Origin: Nemertoderma westbladi
Taxonomy: Eukaryota; Xenacoelomorpha; Nemertodermatida; Nemertodermatidae
NCBI GenBank assembly: GCA_032718475.1
Contig: JAUCBJ010007292.1
Location: 1-39,544 of the forward strand
Direction of reading: 5' to 3'
DNA: 39,544 nt
Shown piece by piece: positions 24,987 to 34,598 of this stretch. The notes below the pieces were generated by a model that worked only from the letters and a program-made list of their open reading frames with translations, was not told the DNA's origin and ran no database searches. Position 1 is the first letter of the stretch. Every line of letters begins with the position of its first letter. The position numbers and the translations under genes are program-made.

Positions 24987-25230
24987 TGATGATTCTCCAG
25001 ACCCAACAACAGTCCGACAACAGTCCGGCCTACAATTATCTGAACAATCTGAGCAGACTTACACGCCTTCAGCTCAATATTAACTTACTAGGAAATAAAA
25101 CTGACAGAAATAGACCTAAGTAAAATCCCAATAAAACCAGGCGTCCCCGATTTAATATCGAGACCTACCGGTATACAATAATCAAAATCGAATAATACTA
25201 ATGTACTTATACTGGAAGTACCAGTTAGGA

Positions 25231-25382
25231 CAGTTGGGCCTACAGACCTACAGCAGTACCGGTTCAGGCAGTTAGGCCTACGGACCTACAGCAGTACTGG
25301 TTCTGGCAGTTGGGCCTACGGACCTACAGCAGTACCGATTCTGGCAGTTGGGCCTACGGACCTACAGCAGTACCGGTTCAGG
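25231..25382 (+). repeat. Four tandem copies of a 38-bp unit
   Basis: Units start at 25231, 25269, 25307 and 25345 with CAGTTGGGCC (CAGTTAGGCC in the second) and end GGTTCAGG or ATTCTGG-like. The young BEL copy has a single diverged counterpart near 20950-20995, so the expansion is specific to this copy. Confidence 0.9.
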
Positions 25383-25433
25383 TTTACCGGTCGACCGGTA
25401 CTTTCAACTTTATTGCTCACTGCAATAAAGACA

Positions 25434-25444
25434 ATAACTGTTAT
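25434..25444 (-). promoter_or_regulatory. Candidate primer-binding site for self-priming (older copy)
   Basis: On the element's strand the first 11 bases after this LTR are ATAACAGTTAT. They differ from the young copy's site but are exactly complementary, in the transcript, to 26197-26207 inside this LTR. No TGG is present near the junction. Confidence 0.65.
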
Positions 25445-26634
25445 TGTACGCGCTTTTGAAGACCTTTAGCAGTTTAACCTGCTAAAATTTATATGTCTTT
25501 TGGTTTATAAATAGACTTTTAGTAAATGACGAGTATTTAATACCAATAAACACAACATTAGCCGAAGCCAGCCTAGTGCGCGTCCATTCACCCGCTGGAT
25601 ATACCCGGGAGACTGGATTCGGAGGGCTTAGATTGTTATTGCAGTGTAAGCTTACTGTATTATTCGATTGATCGTTAATAAATAATTCCTGACTAATATT
25701 ATTCACTTTCGGGAAATATTAACAGTTCCTTTAGGACGTGGCGCTCTATCTAGGTAAACAGAGCTATGACTTATACTAAACACAACGGTAAGTCGGTAAG
25801 GCTTATGATTCACGTATGAGGCGCATTCTTTAGGAAATGCTTAGTTATCAGCCACAATCATGCACACTACCGGTACCACACAATACTGCACAATAATCTG
25901 CCGACCGTCAATGAATTTTATCATATATAAAGAGAACAGCAATTGACTCATGTAGTGTCTATCGAATAGCATTAAACTCACTACAAACCACGATGATATA
26001 AGTCGCAATCGCTATATGTAACCTGTCTCTCTAACCTGTAGTGTATCAAGAAAATTGGGAAATTTGGGTTCTTTATAGATGTTCTCCAAATAATAATATT
26101 CAACCAACTGATACAAATAATAACAGTAAATAGCATTAAGACGGTAGGTTAAGATATGATATGATTGTTTGGTTAGTTGATAATTATGGCGAATTGATAA
26201 CAGTTATACGTTCTATAATCTAAGCCTACTAATGTTTCTTCTAAAGTCTGAAACGAATTGACTCTAGAGCCGGTGTTCTTGGCCTAGATAGAAACAACAC
26301 AACAGTATCAAGAAAAAACAGTAAGACTGAACACTCCTAGCACGATCTGTAGAAAATCTCCACATCGACAGTAAAAATCACCCTGATTGGCTGTTAAGCT
26401 AAACAAAGAACCATGTGTCCAATGGCCGTTTCCATGCCAGCAACCAGCTGTTAGATGTCGTAATCTGAATCATCAAGGCTACGCTGTGCTAGAGTATTTG
26501 ACGCATTGCGGGTTTTATGCCTTACCATGTCCGCCAAAGCACACATATAGAAGAATGACTTTTATGTCCGTTAAAACACCTATAACGGTACTTTGCGGGC
26601 GAGGGGACTGATTATATCCGCAAAAGCTTTTACA
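25445..26634 (-). repeat. Diverged LTR (1190 bp) of the second BEL-like copy
   Basis: Aligns from TGTACGCGC at 25445 to GCTTTTACA at 26634 with the LTRs of the young copy, with many substitutions and indels. Shared blocks include CATTCACCCGCTGGA, GGAATATTAACAGTTCC-like and TTTAGGACGTGGCGCT. The primer-like segment ATAACAGTTAT is at 26197-26207, 28 bp from the shared CCTACTA word exactly as in the young copy. ATTGG at 26386-26390 corresponds to the CCAAT of the young copy. The right flank TATAG (26635-26639) is the predicted 5-bp target duplication. Confidence 0.88.
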
Positions 26635-28530
26635 TATAGAGTATTTAACCAGAGCTTTAAGAGTTACAGGTGATCTAATATACATAAAATCGTCAAGTTG
26701 CGCAACACCATAGGCGGACATTGCAGCTCTTAACAAAGTCGATTGATCTAATCTAAGAACACAATCTAGTAGAAAATGCGATTCGGATTCAGGCTCACCA
26801 CATAAACAGGCACAATCATCAATGTCACCATATCTGCTTATCATAAGAGCCAGGTTGCCCTGACCGAGCACCAAACCGAGAATGAAGGATTCACGAGCTC
26901 TACCACAGGCTAGATTTATGGGTGTAAGTGACGGCAGCTGGTTTGTTTTGATCAGAGAATCGTTCAAATTGAGAGACTTTTTCCATACATCCTGTGTATA
27001 CATTTTCATTTGTCCTTGAGTGTAGTGCAATTGCCGTGAGTCTATATTCTCGATTTCAATTAAACGACTAGATCTCTCATTGTTTAACCACGCAATATAG
27101 GTTTTCACATCGTTCAAGTGTGAGGCAAAACTGTTTTTTAAGGACAGTTCGGAAATCGCTTTCAACGACATTGTAATGTCTTCCGATCTCGACAATGATT
27201 TCAACAGATATTTGGTCCTGATTACCTGACAAAATATTTCGGGAGGCGGAATGCCACATATCACTTCTAGTTTATTTCTGTGAGGGTTATATAAAGCACC
27301 AACAGATTGTTTTAGCATTATGCCCCATAGATCATTAAGAATTTTTATGGCTTCCCGATTCATCCATACTGGTGATGCATACAATAGTCTTGGTAGTAGT
27401 ACCGACTGTATTAGCTTTGTTGCTGCTTGTAGGTTTATTCCGCTGGATGGCTTCACAAATTTACTTATGAGATCCCAAATACTCCAGAATTTTTGCAATA
27501 GTGACCTGATATGAAATTCAAAGGACATATTAGAGTCAAAAATGACTCCAAGAATTTTGGTCTCATGAATATAGCTACATACACTATTCCCCATGACTAT
27601 TTTAGGTAAGGCATCATAGTCAATGTGAGGCATGTTTATTATCACAATGTCTGTCTTTTCTCCATTAGTTTTTAGTCGCCATTTTGTACACCATGTACTA
27701 AATTGGCTACAGTCTGTTTGAACTTGACTTAGGCAGACTAACAGGGCCTCCATTGATTGATCACATCCTCTATAATTAGAGCTATCATCTGCGTATTTGT
27801 ATTGTGACAACAACTCTACAATGTAGAAACAGAAAAAGTCCATTGAAAGGACACGTCCTTGAGCTAACCCGATTTCAACATCTAGACAAAACGTTTCTGA
27901 TTTGTAGTCATTAACAACTATTTCTATATTACGGTGTTTTAATATGGTTGTGATGCATTTCAGAATTTTCCCCCTAATACCGGCATTATATAATTTATAG
28001 AGGAGTCCGTTTATCCATATAGAATCAAAAGCCTTCTCTACATCTATAGTAGTTAAAACACCTGATCTACCATTTGATGTATCTTCTTTTATCATACTTG
28101 TTAATTTATATAGGTAGTCTACTGTGCTCGAGTTAGGTTTGCAGAATTGTGATTTGTCGCAGTGTGGTCCAACTAAATCTTGAATTCTATGTTTGATCAA
28201 CCGTTCAAAAAGTTTACCAAAATATGACGATATAGAGATAGGTCGGTATGAACCTGGGAATTTGTAATCTCTTTTACCTGCTTTTTTGATAAACTTATTC
28301 ATATTCAATGGCCATGGCCATATATTACTCTCAAATGTTAGATTAAACAAATGTAAAGTGAGTGACCGCGCCCAAAAGCCCATAGATGTTATAAACTTTG
28401 GATGTATTCCATCACAATCCATTGACTTACCACTACATTTAATTTGTTTTATTTCATTGTGAGGGGTACCATTAATCAACCTGTCGTTCTGTCGTTCTGT
28501 CGCGTTTTTTTTCAGTATTTTATTTTAAAC
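26635..28530 (-). pseudogene. Non-LTR retrotransposon (LINE) reverse transcriptase, 5'-truncated and cut by the BEL LTR
   Basis: A single minus-strand frame runs from about 28530 into the LTR. Numbering from the TTG codon at 28479: SYRPISISSYFGKLFERLI at 77-95; motif A VEKAFDSIW (147-155); motif B GLAQGRVLS (204-212, where GLPQGS is usual); motif C YADD (229-232); thumb region with LLPRLLYASPVW (361-372); and a C-terminal zinc motif with C558, C560, H568 and C573, typical of Jockey/CR1-like elements. Residue 615 is the last LINE residue; 616-654 are read from the LTR. The endonuclease is missing. The segment between motifs B and C is short and both look altered, so it is probably inactive although the frame is open. 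Confidence 0.88.
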
Positions 28531-29290
28531 GTTAATAACTCGGCCAATCCTTGATGAAATCTATCCAAACTTGGTACACATGTTGTTTGGCAAAAGTTTG
28601 AAAATTTTCCAAGTAGAATTTGCGTGGGGCCTTCGTGCAGCATCAGTGTAACTGTTATTGCAGTTATAATAAATTTATTTATCCAAATTTAAAATGCGTT
28701 AAATTATTATTACTGTAGGATAAATCAGCTGGGTTTCTGACAAATTTTGCAATACATTGTGGCTGTCTGCATTGTGTACTGTCAGGCTGTACTCAATCCC
28801 TGAATCGAGAATCCTGCAATCAGTCAATACTGCAAATATTGGTCAGCCGGTACCATACACTGCAGACATGCCATATCATGTAATCTAATTAAACATGGCC
28901 ATGGCAACCCTTGCGGTGATTATAGTTTAGGCCTAATAGCCCAGTACCGGCACCGGTAATAATAATATAATAGTTTAGATAGTCACCGCTAATCATTCAG
29001 TCATTGGCACGGTACACCGTATTGCTGTACTGCCGTTGTAGTGCGCACCGTAGGTACCACCCTACTACCGGTACCGGCTGACCGGTGGCAACAAGCACTT
29101 CAGCACACTTGCACAGCACTGCAGCAACAGCACTACCGGCGATACACAGGTTGGAATTTATGTAGAGTTTGCTCAACAGTACAGATATAAAATAGTTATC
29201 TAAATTATATATATTACTATTGACAAGTATTGAAATATATACCGTTATTCGTGTTATCAGTATTTGCAACATCTGACATTGAAGAGGTGA
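28531..29290. other. Stretch without a recognised gene
   Basis: No convincing ORF on either strand. The part after 28860 is rich in CCGGTACC/ACCGGT motifs (for example 28950-28960 and 29065-29090), which are scattered through the window. Confidence 0.6.
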
Positions 29291-29296
29291 GAGAAG

Positions 29297-29640
29297 ATGA
29301 ATACCGGCACTCAACAAAACCAACGCTTATCACAGGTCGGTATGGTTACCTCGAAACCGGCGCGACTGTCCACTCGAATACAACTTCAAAACACAAACGC
29401 CAACAATAAACTGAAAGCGAATCGAACGTTTTCAGAAGAATCTGTCATTGGGACGAAGAAAAGGAAGCCGAAACCACGGGATGGACCACAGCTAAGATTG
29501 AATGCTCCCATTGTCAGAGTTCCTGGACCGAAATTGAAACACCAATTGCCGATGGGCTTGATCTCTCAAACCAAAACTTTCTCTGCGGGGTTTGCGTGGC
29601 AGTAAAGATTGAAAGTCTGGAAGCTGGCATCCCTAGGTAT
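29297..29640 (+). pseudogene. Possible degenerate zinc-finger (PHD-like) remnant
   Basis: One frame gives a 102-residue basic ORF (29297-29605) that I do not recognise. A different frame, about 29455-29640, reads IECSHCQSSW followed 18 residues later by FLCGVCVAVKIESLE. This is the pattern of the second half of PHD-like fingers found in invertebrate LINE ORF1 and related proteins (CX2C, W, then CX2C and a helix). The expected His and Cys after the Trp are missing. Either reading could be chance. Confidence 0.3.
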
Positions 29641-30329
29641 TATTATTATAAAGAGCGTCAGCCTGCGTTTAATAAATATATTTTAATACAAAACAGGTCG
29701 AACGCAAAGAGGCTTATAATGAAGACGAGTACTGCATTGATTATATTCCTATAAACCACCTGGCTTTGCATATTGAACGTGCGTTTGGAAATAAGTTCGT
29801 GCTACCCTTCCGTGGGTGGTAGATGTCGCGGTTATGTATTGGTGGGTGGGGGGGGGGGGGGGGGGGTGCAGATTAAAAGGGGTGAACACGTACTGTCCCC
29901 CTTTCTTTGATTAATTGGTGGTGTGGGTTAATCTCTCATAACCTGATTTTGTGATACAGTCGCACAATTTTAATTTGTATCTCATAACTGGGCCTCGTGC
30001 TGCGCGAAGGCCCCACGAACGTGTATCCTATTACGTATCTCAACAAGTTTGTCTACATGTTGTTGCCAACTATTTGCTTCCATTAGTAACCGGTATCCGG
30101 GTGTGTTTGCTTGCCTACATAACTCAAAAACATGTGTAAATGGGAGTTCACTATTCTGACTTTTCAATCATTTTACATATAAATCTTTTCCTAGCACGTG
30201 AAATTAAGTACTTGAGGGGTGGTGCTCCTACTTCTACCAGAGGGGTGGTGCTTCTACTTCTACAAAACAAATATCCGTGGGGGTTTGAGCCCTAACACCA
30301 AGAATACCTTTTTTTCAATTAGACTGGTG
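29641..30329. other. Stretch without a recognised gene; G-tract and a short duplication
   Basis: Contains a run of 19 G at 29848-29866 and an approximate duplication of GAGGGGTGGTGCTCCTACTT at about 30213-30262. Opposed short ORFs near 29951-30167 overlap on both strands and show no family features. Confidence 0.6.
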
Positions 30330-30960
30330 TCACTCGTTAATATCTGATCCATATACTAGGCCAGATAATACTGCAGCATCAATTACGCGTTTTTTAATTG
30401 CAAAAGGTAGACTTGTGTTCGTGCTCGTAAAAATGATAAATTTATTGACAGTTTCTTCGCACTTAAGCCGGTGGTGGTAAGTGTACTCTGGACCTTCCCA
30501 TCTGCACAAAAAGGTACTCCCAAATATACATACACAGCACAATAATTTACAACCAAATTATTAATAGTCAGCGGCGCCTCATCACCTAGACTAGGGTTAA
30601 TGACAAAAAATTTCGTTTTTTTTTCGTTAATTTTCATTCCAGATGAATTACAAAATGTAACCAGAGTTTTTAGTTTCAGCAGTGCATTAGTGCGGCAACT
30701 AGAAAAAATCACAGTATCGTCCATCAAAAGTAATAAATGGATTGCCCCCAAGAAACCGTCATCCACAACTTCGGATCATCTTAGCTAATCTATTAATGTA
30801 AATGCAAAAGAGCACCACGCTAGATGGGGCACCTTGCCGGACACCAATAACAGACAAAAACATAGCAGTTTTAAGAATGTGCTTCGTACATTTATAAACA
30901 GCTTGCACCGCTAATAACATTGTTTTTCCGCATCCACGTTTTTGTACTTGAGTCTGGCGC
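30330..30960 (-). pseudogene. L2-like LINE reverse transcriptase fragment, frameshifted
   Basis: The minus strand reads, in separate frames, GCGKTMLLAVQAVYKCTKH (about 30880-30935), motif B VIGVRQGAPSS (about 30820-30850), DDGFLGAIHLLLLMDDTVIF with the catalytic MDD of motif C (about 30700-30760), GMKINEKKTKFFVI (about 30600-30640) and PFAIKKRVIDAAVLSGLVYG (about 30345-30405). At least three frame changes are needed to connect them. The motif set, with MDDT instead of YADD, fits L2-type and related elements. The 5' part stops exactly where the 14-bp minisatellite begins. Confidence 0.85.
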
Positions 30961-31609
30961 TACATCGGATGTGCTACATCGGATGCGCTACATCGGATGT
31001 GCTACATCGGATGTGCTACATCGGATGTGCTACATCGGATGTGCTACATCGGATGTGCTACATCGGATGTGCTACATCGGATGTGCTACATCGGATGTGC
31101 TACATACCGGATGTGCTACATCGGATGTGCTACATATCGGATGTGCTACATCGGATGTGCTACATCGGATGTGCTACATCGGATGTGCTACATCGGATGT
31201 GCTACATCGGATGTGCTACATCGGATGTGCTACATATCGGATGTGCTACATCGGATGTGCTACATCGGATGTGCTACATCGGATGTGCTACATCGGATGT
31301 GCTACATCGGATGTGCTACATCGGATGTGCTACATCGGATGTGCTACATATCGGATGTGCTACATCGGATGTGCTACATCGGATGTGCTACATCGGATGT
31401 GCTACATCGGATGTGCTACATCGGATGTGCTACATCGGATGTGCTACATCGGATGTGCTACATCGGATGTGCTACATCGGATGTGCTACATCGGATGTGC
31501 TACATCGGATGTGCTACATATCGGATGTGCTACATATCGGATGTGCTACATCGGATGTGCTACATCGGATGTGCTACATCGGAGGTGCTACATATCGGAT
31601 GTGCTACAT
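30961..31609 (+). repeat. 14-bp minisatellite array
   Basis: About 45 copies of TACATCGGATGTGC, with six or so 16-bp TACATATCGGATGTGC copies mixed in (for example near 31126, 31225, 31343, 31513-31545 and 31587) and one TACATACCGG copy. The unit equals the 16-bp unit minus one AT, in the same orientation as the large array. 14 is also not a multiple of 3 and gives no stop, so all three forward frames are open; they are not genes. Confidence 0.97.
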
Positions 31610-33804
31610 AAATGCGGCTTTTGGTCTCGAATCAACAGATAAGCTGAATTAACATGTAAATTGTTGAATGTCAAATGAAACTTTTATAAACGAAAGCGAC
31701 GTGATTTAGTAACTGAGGGTAAATCAGATTAATTCAACAACAAGGGGATTAATGCCTGTCTCTTAACCCGAAACATAAGCCAGTCCCTCAAGTAATTCGC
31801 TAAATTGAGATTGTTCGCCCTTGAATTATGATTGCTCGGCCCTCGGAGCTTCAACTAATCTATATTTTCGAGGTCATCCAATTATGCCACAAACCAGTTC
31901 TACTCATATATCTTCTTTATTCGAAATATATATTAATTTTTGTGACATAAATCACAGTTATTAATGAATATGAAAACTTCATTATTTTACAGTCGTATTA
32001 TGTGATGGATGACTAATTTATTGAGAATGTTTCCGTTTTCTTCCAGCTTGGTTTAGCACTCTTATCGCATTTGGTACGGTACTTAAAAAGGCGTGTTTCT
32101 CACTTGGATATTATCAGATTTCACCCACGATATCATAAAAATATTATTTAAAGAATTATTAGACATTAAGAAGCTCAGCTTATCTATTATCTCTATTAGC
32201 CTATTAGCAACAATTATTGTAATACTGTTGATACACCAACAACACTAAACCTCTCCATGAGCCTGTGTGCGTACGTTCTGTCAGAGGAACTAGTTTATCA
32301 CCACTTGCTTTGGTTCCTGTCCCGGAATCTACCACCACGTTCCTCAAAAGACCCCTTGATAAAGCTCTACGAAAAGCATCAACTGACCCTATTGTGGTTC
32401 GAACCCTGTACCTTGGTTTCTTGGCTATTGCCACTATATCCCTACTGGGAGAGATGATGATTTTATTCCTACGTAATGGCCTATCATATTTGGCCTTTTA
32501 TCAATAACTCTTGACTTTGAGTGTTTGGAATAAGGCCGAAATTTGATAGCCCTCTCCATAAATTCTTCATACGACGTGGTTTAGACACACACTCCCGGCT
32601 GTACCGGATTCGATCGCCGATAGTTGTTGATGGTTTTGGTATATTCTATTACATTTACGTATCCAAATAATATAGCAAAGAAAAGGGGATTACATCATAA
32701 TTCATATCCATAAATGTATGTAATACATTAGATCGGAGGTATCACGGTACATTCATATATAAAATCAAATAAACTTATCTTTTTATTTATTTTATTTAAT
32801 TTTTTATAAATTCGAGTGAATGTGGGGGGGGGGGGGATATGACATTAAATTTATGTTGACTTATAAATTACTTACAATTACAAACAACATTGTAGTCTAC
32901 ATTACCAAACAGTACTACTGTTATTGGTCCCGTGGAGTTATTATATTATTTTTCGTTATTTTGTATCTGTATTACAATAATTATTGAACGCTGAGAACGG
33001 CAGTGGAACTAAAGAATCGGTATCATAAATCAGTACCATATGGCTTATAAATCCAACAATGAAGTGATAATCCTGGTTTTTATTATGTTTATTTTGTTTA
33101 TGGTAATGTGGTTTATTTGGTCTGACAGCACACAGAAAATAATTTCATTGAAAAATAAATGCAGTATAATAATGGGTATTCATTTGAAGATGAGTGTGAG
33201 ATGTTTATATTCGATAATTATAGATCCCATACCGAATGATTGACTGATAATATGTGCATAATTACAATATTTAGTATTTTAATATGAAGTTATCAAAATA
33301 GTAAAGGTTTATTCGGCCGTTAGGCCTGAGATTTGGCCTACTAGGCCTACGTACAAATTTTAACGATTAACAGTATTTCCAGTGCGGTCCCTCCAGAACT
33401 TTACTCCCCAGAGGATACTCCAGTACTCATTTAGAGATGCGCGCCCTGGCTCCGTATAAAAGATATCATATGAGGAAAAGTATAATTTATATGGGAAATT
33501 ATCCTTGATTAAGCGGTTGTTTATGATTACAATAGGGCCTACCTACACGTACTTGAGCTACAGTATACTGGGTTCAGGCTATGGATATGCCGCCATAATT
33601 AATAATATTAATTACATTCCACCTATACCACTAGTACAGTAGCCTACATACCCACTTTAAACCTCTTGAAGTGAACGCTCTGCTAAATTAAATCAAAACA
33701 CTTCATAATCAACATTATTTGGAATCGGTAGTTAAATCCCAGCTCAATGTGCTATTCAGTGTAATAATATGAAAATAATTATATTCCATATTTTATTTTT
33801 TTAT
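31610..33804. other. Stretch without a recognised gene
   Basis: AT-rich. Overlapping ORFs of 60-80 codons on both strands at 32204-32507 share the same DNA and show no family motifs. A plus ORF at 33040-33243 is a hydrophobic, Ile/Met-rich translation of AT-rich DNA. There is a run of 13 G at 32824-32836. If the exon at 34108 belongs to a gene with upstream exons, this stretch would be intron, but I found no fibrinogen-like exon here. Confidence 0.6.
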
Positions 33805-34014
33805 GTTAACATTGTGTATTTATTTAATATTGTATTTGTAACCGAGTAATACATGAAGGTTAACATTGTGTATTTATTTAATATTGTATTTGTAACCGAG
33901 TAATATAAAGTTTAACATTGTGTATTTGTTTAATATTGTATTTGTAACCGAGTACTATAAAGTTTAACATTGTGTATTTGTTTAATATTGTATTTGTAAC
34001 CGAGTAATATAAAG
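33805..34014 (+). repeat. Four tandem copies of a 52-54 bp AT-rich unit
   Basis: Copies start at 33805, 33859, 33911 and 33963; each begins (G/T)TTAACATTGTGTATTT and contains TATTTGTAACCGAGTA. The last two are nearly identical. The array lies about 90 bp upstream of the exon at 34108, so it would be intronic. Confidence 0.93.
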
Positions 34015-34107
34015 GTACCCCTGGAAAATTTTTTAATTTTAATGAATAAGAAAAATTAAGTAAAATAATTATATCAAACTAATTTAATTTATTAAATTTG
34101 ATTTCAG

Positions 34108-34277
34108 GAGCTTGGTGGTATTACACAACAGATTGTAGTTCATCCAAAACGTCGCCTCCTTATTCCAACCTAAACGGAAAGTTTGGAACAGACGGAACTA
34201 TTTACTGGCTGACATGGCTCCCCAACGAACCGCTGCAGTCCACAGAAATTAAAATACGACCGAGAGGACCCCATTAA
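34108..34277 (+). CDS. Terminal coding exon of a fibrinogen-related-domain (FReD) protein
   Basis: A T-rich tract ending TTTCAG (34102-34107) is a good splice acceptor. The exon then reads GA|GCT TGG TGG..., so a preceding exon ending in G restores Gly. The translation AWWYYTTDC...SNLNG...GTIYWLTWLP...LQSTEIKIRPRGPH ends at TAA (34275-34277). WWY, the Cys, SNLNG, the YW...W aromatic pair and the (M/I)KIRP ending are the conserved C-terminus of fibrinogen C-terminal domains (ficolin, tenascin, angiopoietin, FREP types), usually secreted lectin-like proteins in immunity or adhesion. No ORF of reportable length exists because the exon lacks an ATG. Upstream exons were not found in the window. 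It could be a functional last exon or an orphan exon of a broken copy; the reading frame is intact. Confidence 0.85.
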
Positions 34278-34598
34278 TCTCACAAATCGTCTCTAATCAC
34301 TTCTTATCATTTAAATTACATAATTGTATTAAAATAATATCGTATTATAATAATGAATATATTAATTGTATGTGCTATATGGTAGGCCGACCTCGATAAC
34401 TAATTAGTATTCCTGAATTATTTTGTACAATAGAGAATGTATTATTTGTAAGTTCAGCAATCGCAACCACATATTATCTGGTCATGGAAATGGTTTTTCG
34501 AATTATTACTTAAACTCTATTTGTTAACTTTGTCATAGAAACGGGAGATAAATTAATTGAAATTTTGTGATACTGTATAACTTATTTAAATAATAAAA
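34278..34598 (+). other. Likely 3' UTR of the FReD gene
   Basis: AT-rich non-coding DNA after the stop. AATAAA at 34592-34597 is a candidate poly(A) signal, though the TIR element starting at 34599/34601 abuts it. No other gene seen. Confidence 0.4.

Larger units (their letters stand above)
24987..26634 (-). mobile_element. Second, diverged BEL-like copy: 5' LTR and part of its leader
   Basis: From about 24987 the sequence matches the leader next to the 5' LTR of the young copy (shared words such as CGGCCTACAA, CAATCTGA.CAG.CTTACACGCCTTC, CAAAATCGAATAATACT). The LTR follows at 25445. Orientation is minus. Leftward the copy is replaced by the minisatellite, and its coding part is not in the window. 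At 26634/26635 it abuts LINE coding sequence. A matching 3' LTR and the other half of the LINE would be expected to the left of position 1. Confidence 0.85.

Noticed and set aside
30920-31652. Three overlapping ORFs of 204-240 codons
   Set aside because: Translation of the 14-bp minisatellite in all frames.
32204-32507. ORFs of 66-80 codons on both strands
   Set aside because: Three overlapping frames of one patch of DNA, no recognisable domain, no splice context that favours one of them.
33040-33243. 67-codon hydrophobic ORF
   Set aside because: Composition follows from AT-rich DNA; no signal-peptide or family pattern.
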